Source: Citrobacter koseri ATCC BAA-895
GTDB lineage: Bacteria > Pseudomonadota > Gammaproteobacteria > Enterobacterales > Enterobacteriaceae
Direction of reading: 5' to 3'
Assembly: GCF_000018045.1 (NCBI RefSeq)
Contig: NC_009792.1
Coordinates: 4,278,001 to 4,342,000, forward strand
DNA length: 64,000 bases
In this document: positions 7,978 to 18,103 of the stretch, one piece after another
Position numbering within the stretch: position 1 is the first letter of the stretch
How the letters are laid out: each line of letters begins with the position of its first letter
Made by a program: the position numbers and the translations under genes
Notes under the pieces: generated by a model
What the model saw: the letters and a program-made list of their open reading frames with translations, nothing else
Told to the model about the DNA's origin: nothing
Databases searched by the model: none

Positions 7978-8907
7978 ATGGAAAGATTAAAACGCATGTC
8001 GGTGTTCGCCAAAGTCGTTGAATTTGGCTCCTTTACCGCCGCTGCCAGACAGCTACAAATGAGCGTTTCCTCTATCAGCCAGACCGTGGCAAAACTGGAA
8101 GATGAGCTACAGGTTAAGCTGCTAAACCGCAGTACGCGCAGCATTGGGCTGACCGAGGCCGGTAAAATTTATTATCAGGGTTGCCGTCGGATGCTGCACG
8201 AAGTGCAGGATGTCCATGAGCAGCTTTATGCCTTCAACAACACGCCTATCGGCACCCTGCGAATTGGTTGTTCTTCAACCATGGCACAAAATGTCCTCGC
8301 CGGGTTAACGGCCAAAATGCTGAAAGAGTACCCTGGCCTGACGGTTAACCTGGTGACCGGCATCCCGGCGCCGGATCTGATCGCTGATGGTCTGGACGTG
8401 GTGATCCGCGTCGGTGCGTTGCAGGACTCCAGCCTGTTTTCACGCCGTCTGGGGGCAATGCCGATGGTGGTGTGCGCCGCCAAAAGTTATCTCGCGCAAT
8501 TTGGCGTGCCGGAAAAACCCGCCGACCTCAGCAATCACTCATGGCTGGAATACAGCGTGCGCCCGGATAACGAGTTTGAGTTGATTGCGCCGGAAGGGAT
8601 CTCCACCCGGCTGATCCCACAAGGACGCTTCGTCACCAACGATCCGATGACGCTCAGCCGCTGGCTGACCGCAGGCGCCGGGATCGCCTACGTTCCGTTG
8701 ATGTGGGTGATCAATGAGATCAACAGCGGAGATCTGGAGATCCTGCTGCCTCGCTACCAGTCCGATCCACGCCCGGTTTACGCGCTGTATACCGAAAAAG
8801 ATAAGTTGCCGCTGAAGGTGCAGGTGGTGATTAACTATCTGACAGACTATTTTGTCGATGTCGCGAAGCTATTTCAGGGAATGTACGGTCGGGGAAAAGA
8901 GAAGTGA
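7978..8907 (+). CDS. aaeR: AaeR, LysR-type regulator of aaeXAB
   Basis: The 309-residue LysR-family activator responds to aromatic carboxylic acids and turns on the divergent aaeXAB efflux operon. The N-terminal winged helix-turn-helix (about residues 1-60) contains the family motif SFTAAARQLQMSVSSISQ. A periplasmic-binding-like effector domain covers about 90-295. The length and N terminus MERLKRMSVFAK equal the E. coli protein. Divergent placement next to aaeX and the LysR fold together make the assignment secure. Confidence 0.95.
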   Translation: MERLKRMSVFAKVVEFGSFTAAARQLQMSVSSISQTVAKLEDELQVKLLNRSTRSIGLTEAGKIYYQGCRRMLHEVQDVHEQLYAFNNTPIGTLRIGCSSTMAQNVLAGLTAKMLKEYPGLTVNLVTGIPAPDLIADGLDVVIRVGALQDSSLFSRRLGAMPMVVCAAKSYLAQFGVPEKPADLSNHSWLEYSVRPDNEFELIAPEGISTRLIPQGRFVTNDPMTLSRWLTAGAGIAYVPLMWVINEINSGDLEILLPRYQSDPRPVYALYTEKDKLPLKVQVVINYLTDYFVDVAKLFQGMYGRGKEK

Positions 8908-8931
8908 TCAGCAGCCCGCCTGTAGAACAGG

Positions 8932-9000
8932 CAGGCCGGATAAGGCGTTCACGCCGCACCCGGCAAAAGGCCCGATAACGTAACGGCGTATCGGGCCTAC
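8932..9000. repeat. REP/BIME element between aaeR and tldD
   Basis: A REP unit CAGGCCGGATAAGGCGTTC...CCCGGCA (8932-8964) is followed by a second palindrome AGGCCCGATA...TATCGGGCCT (8968-8998). Both lie between convergent aaeR and tldD. The second may double as a terminator-like hairpin, although the flanking T run is weak. Confidence 0.8.
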
Positions 9001-9009
9001 AAAACGACT

Positions 9010-10455
9010 TTACGCGGTGCCGCCCACGGTCAGGTTATCCACTTTTAACGTCGGCTGGCCCACGCCTACCGGCAGACTCTGCCCTTCTTTACCGCAGACG
9101 CCAACGCCGTTATCCAGTTTCAGATCGTTCCCGACCATAGAGATCTGCTGCATCGCTTCGATACCAGAACCAATCAGCGTCGCCCCTTTCACGGGTTTCG
9201 TCACCTTACCGTTTTCGATCAGGTACGCTTCTGAAGTCGAGAACACAAACTTCCCGGAGGTGATATCCACCTGCCCGCCGCCAAAGTTAGGCGCATAGAT
9301 ACCGTATTCCACAGACTCGATAATCTCTTGCGGCGTGGATTTCCCGGCCAGCATATAGGTGTTGGTCATACGCGGCATCGGCAGATGCGCATATGATTCA
9401 CGACGTCCGTTACCGGTCGGTGAAACGCCCATCAGACGCGCGTTGAGTTTATCCTGCATGTACCCTTTCAGGATGCCGTTTTCAATCAACACGTTGTACT
9501 GGCCCGGCGTACCTTCATCATCAATGGCAACCGAACCACGGCGATCGGCGATCGTGCCGTCATCAACCACGGTACACAGTTCAGACGCGACCAGTTCACC
9601 GATATGACCGCTGAACACCGACGTACCGCGACGATTGAAATCCCCTTCCAGTCCGTGGCCTACCGCTTCGTGCAGCAGCACACCAGGCCAGCCCGCGCCC
9701 AGCACAACGGGTAATGTTCCCGCCGGAGCGGCAACCGCCGACAGATTCACCAGCGCCATGCGCACCGCCTCTTTCGCCCAGGCATCGGCGCGTACTTCAC
9801 CGTCCAAATCACCTAAGAAAAAGTCATAACCAAAACGACCGCCGCCGCCGCTGGAGCCACGCTCGCGTTTACCGTCTTCCTCTACCTGCACGCTGACAGA
9901 CAGACGCACCAGCGGGCGCACATCCGCCGCCAGCGTACCGTCGGTCGCTGCCACCAGAATCAGCTCATACACGCCGGTCAGGCTGGCCGTCACTTCCTGT
10001 ACGCGCTTGTCGGCTTCACGCGCTGCCTTGTCCACGCGACGCAGAATGTCGAGTTTCTCTTCGCGGCTCATGCTCTGTAGCGGATCAATGGCGGTATAGA
10101 GCATCGGGTGCTCCACCGCGCCCAGTGTTTTTACTTTGCCGTCGCCGCTGTCGCGCACAATGGTACGCGCGGCCTGCGCGCTCTGCTCCAGCGCTTGCAG
10201 GCTGATCTGATCGGCATAGGCAAACCCTGTTTTTTCACCGTTGATAGCGCGCACGCCAACGCCCTGATCGATGTTGTAAGAACCATCTTTGATGATGCGA
10301 TCTTCTAAAACCCAGGATTCGTGATAGCTCGACTGAAAATAGAGATCGCCGTAATCGAGACGGCGTTCGGCCAGTTGGCCCAGAATGGCAAACAAATCCT
10401 GATGGTTCAGGCCGTTCGCCGCTAGCAATTGTTCACTTACCAGGTTCAGACTCAT
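9010..10455 (-). CDS. tldD: TldD, metalloprotease subunit
   Basis: Catalytic subunit of the TldD-TldE(PmbA) zinc protease. It is known in E. coli for maturing microcin B17 and degrading the CcdA antitoxin, and it trims unfolded peptides. The 481-residue product matches E. coli in length. It carries the metal-binding HEAVGH signature with His262, Glu263 and His267, and the downstream CGKEGQSLPVG segment that supplies another ligand. Its partner PmbA is encoded elsewhere in enterics. It is the last gene of the minus-strand csrD-to-tldD series, separated from yhdP by REP sequences. Confidence 0.97.
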   Translation of the reverse strand: MSLNLVSEQLLAANGLNHQDLFAILGQLAERRLDYGDLYFQSSYHESWVLEDRIIKDGSYNIDQGVGVRAINGEKTGFAYADQISLQALEQSAQAARTIVRDSGDGKVKTLGAVEHPMLYTAIDPLQSMSREEKLDILRRVDKAAREADKRVQEVTASLTGVYELILVAATDGTLAADVRPLVRLSVSVQVEEDGKRERGSSGGGGRFGYDFFLGDLDGEVRADAWAKEAVRMALVNLSAVAAPAGTLPVVLGAGWPGVLLHEAVGHGLEGDFNRRGTSVFSGHIGELVASELCTVVDDGTIADRRGSVAIDDEGTPGQYNVLIENGILKGYMQDKLNARLMGVSPTGNGRRESYAHLPMPRMTNTYMLAGKSTPQEIIESVEYGIYAPNFGGGQVDITSGKFVFSTSEAYLIENGKVTKPVKGATLIGSGIEAMQQISMVGNDLKLDNGVGVCGKEGQSLPVGVGQPTLKVDNLTVGGTA

Positions 10456-10480
10456 CGTTTTGCTACTCGTTAGTTACTGT

Positions 10481-10584
10481 TGTAGGCCTGATAAGACGCG
10501 CCTGCGTCGCCATCAGGCGCTTCAATACCGGACTGCGGTAGAAGTTATGTAGGCCGGATAAGCGCAGCGCCATCCGGCTTTTGC
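10481..10584. repeat. Two REP units between yhdP and tldD
   Basis: TGTAGGCCTGATAAGACGCG...CATCAGGCGC at 10481-10520 and TGTAGGCCGGATAAGCGCAG...ATCCGGCTTTTGCA at 10549-10584, in the same orientation about 70 bp apart. The 185-bp gap between the two coding regions holds little else. Confidence 0.85.
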
Positions 10585-10640
10585 AGTTCGTCATTCATTT
10601 CTATTTACTGAGATTGGGGCAATTACTCGCCCCCGTCAAA

Positions 10641-13600
10641 TCATTGCTGGCTTTCTTTACGCGGCTGGCGCAGAACTTCGTTAATCTGCGGTTTGTCTAC
10701 CGGGCCCGTGATGCGATAGCGCAGAATGGAGACTTTGCTCCACAACGGCCCCAACACTTTACTCGCGGCAAATACCGCCGCCCCGACAATCGGGTTCACC
10801 GCAAACGCGGCGGCAACCCCTACCGTGGCGGAGATTTCCGGTGCGACGACGGCTTCAATATCGAGTTCCCGACGCACCAGATTGACAGAACCTTTCATGG
10901 CGATGTCGGCCTCCAGCCCATCCACCAGCGTATCGTCAGTGTGCATCACGCCGTCTTTGATCCACGCCGTACTGCGAATAGAGTCAAAGTAGAAACCGTC
11001 GCTGAACGTATCGCTAAAATCAAAACGCAGCTTACGCAGCAGTGCGTCAAAGCTCAGCAGACGCAGAAGCTGCCCCGCATGACCGGTGCTCAGCTCGGTA
11101 ATTTCACCTTTCCCCAGGCGGGTACGTAAAATACCATTAAGGGAAGCCTCATCCGGCTGCCAGGGCAGGTTACGCCAGTGTAAGTCATAGTCCACGTTAA
11201 ACGAGGCGTTGCGGATGGGGGTCGAAACGCCAAAGAATCCCGCTGCGGCATCAATTTTATGGCCGCGCAGTTTCCCCTTCAGCGACGTGCGCTCGCTACC
11301 CGGCGTGTTCACCCAGACACCCTCAGCCGTCAGCCGGGAGAAGCCCGTATCCAGCAGCCCGTTACTCAGGGTCAGCGTATTTCCCTGAATCGCGACGTCG
11401 CCGTCAATACGCCCATATTTTTGCCCCCACAGCCAGCATTCGACGCAGCGCAACTGCACATCAGGCCAGCCGCGGAAACTGACTCGCTCAAGGGAGGAGA
11501 ATGGCGAGGTCGCCTGCGCGCCGTCTGTACGCTTCGCCGCGCTCGGGTTGTAATACAGGTATTTGATGTTCGCCTGCCACGGAGCATTATTGCGTATCGC
11601 CAGCGTGGCGTTAACCTCGCGCCCCTGCGCTTCGACCTTCTGACCATTCAGCGACGGCTCAGAGACAATGCTCAGGTTATTCCACTGTTGCCCGCCCAGC
11701 GACAGCGAAGGCGTTCGTAGCGTCACGCGCTGCGGCAAACTGGTCTTTGCGCCAACGTTATCCGCCGCGCCTTTCTGGAACAGCGCCAGCCACTCTGCGC
11801 CATCCATTGCCGGAAGATTAAGCTCAACGCCTTGTCGGTCAGGCAATGTCGGCGTGGTGCGGCTATCCGTTGTCCAGATTGCCCGATCCAGCGTCAGTTT
11901 CTGATTCAGCAGCCAGCGGCTGTTAAAGTGATTATTCTTCCCGGCGCTGCCGGTCAGCGCGAAGCTACGCAAGTTACCGTCAGCCTTAATGCTCACCGGC
12001 AGGGATTCCCCGGCCTGCTTGTCGAGCGGTGACGGTAAGTGACTGCTCACATTCTTCAGGTCGCCTTTCAGTTCTACGTTGTATGTCGCACCAGAGTGAT
12101 AAGGAAGCGCAATGCCCACTTTACCGTTCCACGCCATACCGCCGCTTATAGCATCGTTCACCTGCGCAGGTAGCACGCCCATACGGCCCGGCTGCCAGTT
12201 GCCGTTAAGGTTGACGTCGACCTGATAGGCCTTTTCCCCTTCATTGGTGGAGAAATCCACGTTCAACGGCTGATTAAACCAGTTTGCCGTTAACGGTTCG
12301 CTCTTGAGATTGCCGTTGTTGAAGCTGAACTTACCGCTCAGGTTCTTCAGCGTGCTGTCGAGCGGCTTAATGAACAAACTATTATTACGCAGCAAGACGT
12401 CCCCTTTGGCGGTGACCAGCTCGCCATCCAGCGGAATATCAAGATGTAAGCGAGCATTCACATCGCCGTCAATCTGGAGTTGCTCCAGCGTGGCGCCGAG
12501 AGAATCTTTCAGCGGCGTGTCGTCAAAATACGGGCCGACCGCTTTACCCGGCCCATTGATATCGGCATCAATCAGCAGCTTTTCTTTGGCATAGTCCGGG
12601 ATTATTGCGGTCAGATTGCTGGCCTTAACACCGCCCAGATTGACGCTATCCGCCTTCATCCACAGGCCGTCGTTCAGGAAGTCCAGCTCAATGTTGAGGT
12701 CGGTCAGCGCGGGCCAGTCCGGCTGGAAAGCAAACTTCGCGTTACGCAGCGGCACCAGCACTTCAAACTGACCTTCATTATGTTTGTAGGGGAAAAGATG
12801 TGGATTGCCGCCATACACCAGCGTGGCGTTATCCGCTTCGCCGCCCTGAATCGCGCCGCTAAGGTAATCAACCAGCTCTTTGCCCATCAGGTTTTCCGGG
12901 AAATAACGCCAGGCCTGTGAACCGTCATCGGTGCTGATCCCTGCCAGAATCCCCAGCCAGGGCTCCTCTCCGGCGGGTTGCAGGTAACGAAAACCGCCGC
13001 GCGCATGTACGGCTTTCGCTTTCACATCGATGTTGCGCCCGTCCAGCTGAAACCCTTTGTCATTCTTCAGCCAGGTGAGCGTCGCCACGCCGTTTTCAAT
13101 TTCCAGCGGTGCGCGAAAGACGGTTTCATACGGCATTTCGGCCTGCTGCATCGAGGCGGTCAGCGCGCCGTTTTCCACGCTGCCGGACAAGGTGCCGGAG
13201 AAGTGTTCCGCGCCCGGTAAGAGCTTCCACTGCTTCCAGGCGAGGTTATCCCACGACGCCTGGAAACGCGTTTTCTCCGTCGCCTGTAGCGGGATATCCA
13301 GCGCGAGAGTGTCTATTTTTCCGCGTGGCTGTGTGGCCTGCCAGATGTCGCCCAGCGCAGGCGAGAGTTTCGCCGCCACCGGACGCAGCCCGTCCATATC
13401 AGCCAGTTCAAGGTTGCTGGCGCGAATACGCAATTCATCGCTGCGTATGTTGTTCTGACCGCCAACTTCTTGTTCCGGCACCCAGGCCAGCGTTAACGCG
13501 CCGCGCGGCCAGGGTTTGCTATCCAGCGTGATACGCGTGTCAGGAATATAAAACTGCCAGCCCGGCTGTTCACGCGTAATGTGCGCGGTCAGGTTATCAA

Positions 13601-14441
13601 CGGAAAGCGTGTGCGAATGATTATCGCCCTGCCAGCTCGCGCCGCCCTGCTTAAGCCAGATATCGCCGCTGGAGACTTCGCCTTTCGTGAGCGTCATCCA
13701 GCCTTCCAGGCTAAAGCGTGCGGTTTGCAGCGCCACGTTATCCTGCATCCATTTGCCCAGCCACGGCTTCACGTCAATATCGTCGGCCTGTAGCCAGACC
13801 CGACCGTTGTTCAGCAGCCCGTCGTCGTCACGCAGATCCATACGAACCTGCATCACGCCATGCTGCCCGGTCAGGCTGGAGAGACTGACCTGACCTTCCG
13901 CGCGGTGCCTGTCTTTACCGTTCAACCAGGTAAGCTGCGGGATCGCCAGTTCGGCTCGCTGGCCTGATAAGGTCAGAAAGCTAATTTGGCTGTCCCGGAG
14001 ATCGAAGTGATCAAACTGACGCAGGAAAAGATCGCTAATACGGTTGGTTTCAATGCCTTCGTCGCTGTCGCTGCGTTGGATCGGCGTATTGGTGCGGATG
14101 TGCAGTTGCCAGAAGGTGAGATCGCGAAACTGCCAGCGCATATGCAACAGGCTTTGCCAGACATCCAGCGCCAGCGTGACGCGCTTTACTGAAAGCTCGC
14201 CGCCATCTTTCAAACTGGCATGGATGTCCCGGGCTTCAAGCGTGGGGCCAAAGGTTTGCCAGTTCGCATGCAACTGGCTGGCGGCAACAGGAATACCCGT
14301 GGCAGATTCAATTTTGCTGAGGATCGCCGGGCGCCAGCTATCCAGATGGGGGAGCGCAAGGCGCAATCCACTGATCAGCAGCGCAACGACGACGACGAGC
14401 GCGGCTCCAGTGAGCAGTAATATCCCCGGCAATCGCCTCAC
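10641..14441 (-). CDS. yhdP: YhdP, AsmA-like envelope phospholipid transporter
   Basis: Very large AsmA/DUF3971-type protein anchored by one N-terminal membrane helix (about residues 5-28), with a long beta-rich periplasmic body and a C-terminal AsmA-like domain. With TamB and YdbH, the E. coli homologue moves phospholipids from the inner to the outer membrane, and it influences cyclic enterobacterial common antigen and antibiotic entry. A GTG start at 14441 gives 1266 residues, exactly the E. coli length, and has AAGGAG six bases upstream; an in-frame TTG seven codons earlier lacks this spacing. It follows rng by 67 bp. Confidence 0.95.
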   Translation of the reverse strand: MRRLPGILLLTGAALVVVVALLISGLRLALPHLDSWRPAILSKIESATGIPVAASQLHANWQTFGPTLEARDIHASLKDGGELSVKRVTLALDVWQSLLHMRWQFRDLTFWQLHIRTNTPIQRSDSDEGIETNRISDLFLRQFDHFDLRDSQISFLTLSGQRAELAIPQLTWLNGKDRHRAEGQVSLSSLTGQHGVMQVRMDLRDDDGLLNNGRVWLQADDIDVKPWLGKWMQDNVALQTARFSLEGWMTLTKGEVSSGDIWLKQGGASWQGDNHSHTLSVDNLTAHITREQPGWQFYIPDTRITLDSKPWPRGALTLAWVPEQEVGGQNNIRSDELRIRASNLELADMDGLRPVAAKLSPALGDIWQATQPRGKIDTLALDIPLQATEKTRFQASWDNLAWKQWKLLPGAEHFSGTLSGSVENGALTASMQQAEMPYETVFRAPLEIENGVATLTWLKNDKGFQLDGRNIDVKAKAVHARGGFRYLQPAGEEPWLGILAGISTDDGSQAWRYFPENLMGKELVDYLSGAIQGGEADNATLVYGGNPHLFPYKHNEGQFEVLVPLRNAKFAFQPDWPALTDLNIELDFLNDGLWMKADSVNLGGVKASNLTAIIPDYAKEKLLIDADINGPGKAVGPYFDDTPLKDSLGATLEQLQIDGDVNARLHLDIPLDGELVTAKGDVLLRNNSLFIKPLDSTLKNLSGKFSFNNGNLKSEPLTANWFNQPLNVDFSTNEGEKAYQVDVNLNGNWQPGRMGVLPAQVNDAISGGMAWNGKVGIALPYHSGATYNVELKGDLKNVSSHLPSPLDKQAGESLPVSIKADGNLRSFALTGSAGKNNHFNSRWLLNQKLTLDRAIWTTDSRTTPTLPDRQGVELNLPAMDGAEWLALFQKGAADNVGAKTSLPQRVTLRTPSLSLGGQQWNNLSIVSEPSLNGQKVEAQGREVNATLAIRNNAPWQANIKYLYYNPSAAKRTDGAQATSPFSSLERVSFRGWPDVQLRCVECWLWGQKYGRIDGDVAIQGNTLTLSNGLLDTGFSRLTAEGVWVNTPGSERTSLKGKLRGHKIDAAAGFFGVSTPIRNASFNVDYDLHWRNLPWQPDEASLNGILRTRLGKGEITELSTGHAGQLLRLLSFDALLRKLRFDFSDTFSDGFYFDSIRSTAWIKDGVMHTDDTLVDGLEADIAMKGSVNLVRRELDIEAVVAPEISATVGVAAAFAVNPIVGAAVFAASKVLGPLWSKVSILRYRITGPVDKPQINEVLRQPRKESQQ

Positions 14442-14508
14442 GCGTCTCTCCTTGTCTGCCAAAAATGTGACTCACAAACCCGTTATCCGGCCTGGAAACG
14501 GCGGTCTT

Positions 14509-15978
14509 TTACATCATTACGACGTCAAATTGCTCCTGGTTATAGAGCGGTTCAATCTGGACTTTAACTTGCTTGCCGACAAAAATTTCCACCTCTGCCA
14601 GCGCGTGCGACTCTTCGCCTTTTAACGTTTCCGCCACCGCCGGAGAAGCATAAACGAGGAAACGATCGGAGTCGTAGGCATGATGCACACGCACGATTTC
14701 ACGCATAATTTCATAGCAGACGGTTTCCACCGTTTTCACCGTACCGCGTCCATGACACGTTGGACATTCATTGCATAGCACATGTTCCACGCTTTCGCGG
14801 GTACGCTTGCGGGTCATCTCTACCAGACCCAGTTGCGAAAAGCCGTTGATGCTGGTTTTCACGCGATCTTTGCTCAGCGCCTGCTCCAGAGAATGCAGTA
14901 CCCGACGGCGATGATCTTCATTATTCATGTCGATAAAATCGATGATGATGATACCGCCCAGATTGCGCAGACGCAGCTGCCGCGCAATCGCCTGCGTCGC
15001 CTCAATATTGGTATTGAAGATCGTGTCATCGAGATTACGGTGCCCGACAAACGCCCCGGTATTGATATCAACGGTGGTCATGGCTTCGGTTTGATCGATA
15101 ATCAGATAACCGCCGGATTTCAGTTCCACCTTGCGTTCCAGCGCGCGCTGAATCTCATTTTCAACATCAAAGAGATCGAAAATCGGCTGATGACCGCTGT
15201 AGTGTTCGAGCTTGCTGGTCATCTCGGGGATATATTCCGCAGTAAATTCCAGCAATGCCTCGTACGTCAGACGCGAATCCACGCGGATTCTGTCCAGCTC
15301 GGCATCGGCAAAATCACGCAGTACGCGCTGCGCCAGCGCCAGTTCGCCGTACATCTGATAGCGCGTTTGCGGCCGCTTTTTACGCTCCATGACTTTCGTC
15401 CAGACGCGTTTGAGGTAAGCGGCATCCGACGCCAGATCCTCTTCGCACACCCCTTCCGCCGCCGTACGGATGATAAATCCGCCCTGCTCGTCGCAATACT
15501 CCGCCACCACCTTCTTCAGGCGTTCACGTTCGGTTTCGCTTTCAATACGCTGAGAAACGCCAACGTGCGACGCGCCGGGCATAAAGACGAGGTAGCGGGA
15601 AGGCAGCGTGATGTCCGTCGTCAGGCGCGCGCCTTTGGTGCCAAGCGGATCTTTTACCACCTGCACCATCAGATCCTGCCCCTGACGCACCAGCTCAGAG
15701 ATGTCGCGTACGGTGAAGTTCTTTTGCTCTTCACCCGCCACGCATTCGGTATGCGGCATAATGTCTGAAGCATGAAGAAACGCGGCTTTCTCCAGTCCAA
15801 TATCTACAAAAGCCGCCTGCATACCCGGAAGTACACGGCTTACACGGCCTTTGTAGATATTGCCTACGATGCCTCGTCGCGCTTCACGCTCAATATGAAT
15901 TTCCTGAAGAATACCGCCATCAATGTACGCCACGCGTGTTTCCGATGGCGTTACGTTTACCAACAATTCAGCCGTCAT
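14509..15978 (-). CDS. rng: Ribonuclease G
   Basis: Single-strand-specific endoribonuclease of the RNase E/G family that forms the 5' end of 16S rRNA and turns over some mRNAs (adhE). The 489-residue product has an N-terminal S1 RNA-binding domain (about 36-125), a catalytic region with the metal-binding aspartates in TTVDINTGAF and IIIDFIDM, and the zinc-link CPTC near residue 405. The ATG at 15978 is chosen over one six codons upstream because it gives MTAELLVNVTPSE and the E. coli length. The start overlaps the end of the yhdE frame by 11 bases, so translation is probably coupled. Confidence 0.97.
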   Translation of the reverse strand: MTAELLVNVTPSETRVAYIDGGILQEIHIEREARRGIVGNIYKGRVSRVLPGMQAAFVDIGLEKAAFLHASDIMPHTECVAGEEQKNFTVRDISELVRQGQDLMVQVVKDPLGTKGARLTTDITLPSRYLVFMPGASHVGVSQRIESETERERLKKVVAEYCDEQGGFIIRTAAEGVCEEDLASDAAYLKRVWTKVMERKKRPQTRYQMYGELALAQRVLRDFADAELDRIRVDSRLTYEALLEFTAEYIPEMTSKLEHYSGHQPIFDLFDVENEIQRALERKVELKSGGYLIIDQTEAMTTVDINTGAFVGHRNLDDTIFNTNIEATQAIARQLRLRNLGGIIIIDFIDMNNEDHRRRVLHSLEQALSKDRVKTSINGFSQLGLVEMTRKRTRESVEHVLCNECPTCHGRGTVKTVETVCYEIMREIVRVHHAYDSDRFLVYASPAVAETLKGEESHALAEVEIFVGKQVKVQIEPLYNQEQFDVVMM

Positions 15979-16561
15979 GTTTATCCCTTTTCTCACGCAG
16001 TGCGTTAAAATTGCTCAGCAACTCATACGTTTCAACCAGCGGTAAGCCGACCACGGCGTGATAGCTGCCGTTTATCTTCCTGACAAAACAGCCACCCTGC
16101 CCCTGAATACCGTATGCTCCAGCTTTATCCATAGGCTCACCGCTGGCGACATAGCCCGCGATGTCCTCATCACTCAGTGTTCTGAACGTCACCTCCGTCA
16201 CCACCAGACAATCCAGAACGTACTGGCTGTCCGCCAGCGCGACGGCCGTCATCACCTGATGCGTCTGCCCCGACAGTTTGCGCAGCATATGCGCCGCGTG
16301 TTCTGCATCGCGCGGTTTCTCCAGCACTTCACCGTTAAGAATCACGATAGTATCGGCGCCCAGCACCGGCAAGTCGCGCGCCGTTTGCGCCACGCCTGCC
16401 TGCGCCTTTTCCCGCGCCAGACGGGAGACATACTGTTGCGCGCTTTCGCCTTCGCCACGCGTTTCTTCAATTCCCGTAACGATACGTACAAAAGAGACGC
16501 CCAGCTGCGCAAGCAGCTCCTGGCGGCGAGGTGAACCGGAAGCAAGATAAACGTCAGTCAT
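15968..16561 (-). CDS. yhdE: dTTP/UTP pyrophosphatase, Maf family (YhdE)
   Basis: Maf-type house-cleaning nucleotide pyrophosphatase of 197 residues. E. coli YhdE hydrolyses dTTP, UTP and modified pyrimidine nucleotides. Visible motifs are the N-terminal phosphate loop ASGSPRRQELL (about residues 7-17), the catalytic GADTIV region around residue 69-74, and the C-terminal KINGSYHAVVGLP. It lies eight bases after mreD and overlaps rng, within the mreBCD-yhdE-rng cluster conserved across enterics. Confidence 0.95.
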   Translation of the reverse strand: MTDVYLASGSPRRQELLAQLGVSFVRIVTGIEETRGEGESAQQYVSRLAREKAQAGVAQTARDLPVLGADTIVILNGEVLEKPRDAEHAAHMLRKLSGQTHQVMTAVALADSQYVLDCLVVTEVTFRTLSDEDIAGYVASGEPMDKAGAYGIQGQGGCFVRKINGSYHAVVGLPLVETYELLSNFNALREKRDKHDG

Positions 16562-16569
16562 AGAAACCT

Positions 16570-17058
16570 TTACTGCACAGCAAACTGCTGGCGCACTTTG
16601 CGCATCAGCAGGAAAAGCCAGGGCCAGAGCACACCGTTTACTACACTACTCCAGAACACTTCCGGTCTGAAAGAGACGTTGATCACTAAAAACTCGGCCC
16701 AGAAAACAATAATGTCCACGACCAGTGAGAGCAATATCACCACCAGCGCCTGTTGCCAGAGCGCCAGGTTACGGAATAGCTGGAATTTCAGTGCAACCAG
16801 ATAAGCAATGATACTCATCGACAAGGCCCGCACGCCAAGCGTAGAGCCGCTGATCAGATCCAGTATGGCACCCATCACAAAACCTGTACCCACATTTACG
16901 CGGTGCGGCAGTGCGAGTATCCAGTACAGCAAGATAAGGAGCACCCAGTTTGGCCGGAAAACGATGATGTCATCCGGCCAGGGCATGATTTGCAGCAATA
17001 GCGCAATAAGAAACGAGAGCCAGATAACCCAGCGACCCTGGCTACGATAACTTGCCAC
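16570..17058 (-). CDS. mreD: MreD, rod-shape membrane protein
   Basis: A 162-residue inner-membrane component of the elongasome that guides lateral-wall peptidoglycan synthesis with MreB, MreC, RodA and PBP2. About five hydrophobic segments fill the chain, starting at IWLSFLIALLLQIMPWP, and the family motif FRPNWVLLILLYW is present. Its start codon overlaps the mreC stop codon by one base, indicating translational coupling. Length equals E. coli MreD. Confidence 0.97.
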   Translation of the reverse strand: MASYRSQGRWVIWLSFLIALLLQIMPWPDDIIVFRPNWVLLILLYWILALPHRVNVGTGFVMGAILDLISGSTLGVRALSMSIIAYLVALKFQLFRNLALWQQALVVILLSLVVDIIVFWAEFLVINVSFRPEVFWSSVVNGVLWPWLFLLMRKVRQQFAVQ

Positions 17059-18077
17059 TATTGCCCCCCCGTTGCGCGCGTAGCCGACGGTTGTTGAGGC
17101 GCGGCAGGCGCCGGGCTAATCCCCGTGGCAGGGTCCGGCATTGGCGCTGGCGGCCCCATCGCATCTGGCGAAGGCAGAACCTGCGGCATCATCTGCATCA
17201 GTCGTTCGTTAGCGACGCGATGCACATCTTCCGGCGTCATCGGATTAGCGCCGTTGCGATCGGCTCCCCACAGCAGCAGCAGATAACGCAAACGCTGTAA
17301 ACCCGCAGTCGGACGCGCCTGAATCACGGTGTAAGCACGTTGGGTGTCCAGCTTGACGGACGAAACCACGCCCACCGGATACCCTTCCGGGAAACGGCCG
17401 CCCAGACCCGACGTTACCAGCACATCGCCAACGCGAATGTCGGTGTTTGCCGGTAAATGCTCAAGCTGTAAATCGTCTGTACAGCCGTTACCGGCGGCAA
17501 TGACGCGGATATCGTTACGCAGCACCTGAATCGGCAACGCATGTGTCGCATCGCAAATAAGCAGAACGCGGCTGGTCAGTTTCGCCACCGCAACGACCTG
17601 GCCCACTACGCCTTTGTCGCTGATGACCGGTTGCCCCTCATAGACCCCGTTCACGCTTCCTTTGTCGATCACCACCTGATCGCTGTAAGGATCGTTAACC
17701 GTGGAGATGACCTGAGTCACCATTTTTTGTTCGTCCTGACGCAGCGGCGAACCCAGCAGCTCGCGCAAACGCGCGTTCTCCTGTTTGTATTGCCCCAGCA
17801 TCAGCAATTCGCTGTTTTTCAGCAACAGTTCCTGGCGCAGCGCCCGGTTTTCAAGTTCGAGTTGGTCACGCGAAGCCAGCGTTTGCGACACGCCGTCGAG
17901 TAATTCACGGGGACCATTGGAAATAAAGTAGAAAGGGCTGACGGCGGTATCCATGTACGTGCGGATTTGGCTGAACGTCCCCAGACGGCTGTCGGCTATA
18001 ATCACGCCGAGCGCCACCAGCACCGCCAGAATAAGGCGAATCTGTAGCGACGGGCCACGGCTAAAAATTGGCTTCAT
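17058..18077 (-). CDS. mreC: MreC, rod-shape-determining protein
   Basis: Bitopic inner-membrane protein that joins cytoplasmic MreB to periplasmic PBP2. It has a short cytosolic tail, a membrane helix (about 12-30), a coiled coil (about 66-105, QLELENRALRQELLLKNSEL) and the beta-barrel MreC domain to about residue 270. The tail rich in Pro, Ala and Met is 339 residues in total, clearly shorter than the 367 I recall for E. coli; the missing part is all in the low-complexity C-terminal tail. Shape function should not depend on it. Confidence 0.95.
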   Translation of the reverse strand: MKPIFSRGPSLQIRLILAVLVALGVIIADSRLGTFSQIRTYMDTAVSPFYFISNGPRELLDGVSQTLASRDQLELENRALRQELLLKNSELLMLGQYKQENARLRELLGSPLRQDEQKMVTQVISTVNDPYSDQVVIDKGSVNGVYEGQPVISDKGVVGQVVAVAKLTSRVLLICDATHALPIQVLRNDIRVIAAGNGCTDDLQLEHLPANTDIRVGDVLVTSGLGGRFPEGYPVGVVSSVKLDTQRAYTVIQARPTAGLQRLRYLLLLWGADRNGANPMTPEDVHRVANERLMQMMPQVLPSPDAMGPPAPMPDPATGISPAPAAPQQPSATRATGGQ

Positions 18078-18103
18078 AAGTTTGCGTATTCTCGTATCAG
18101 AGT

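Noticed and set aside
14782..15768. 328-codon open frame opposite rng
   Set aside because: Shadow of RNase G in the opposite strand with a His/Arg-rich translation and no family resemblance.
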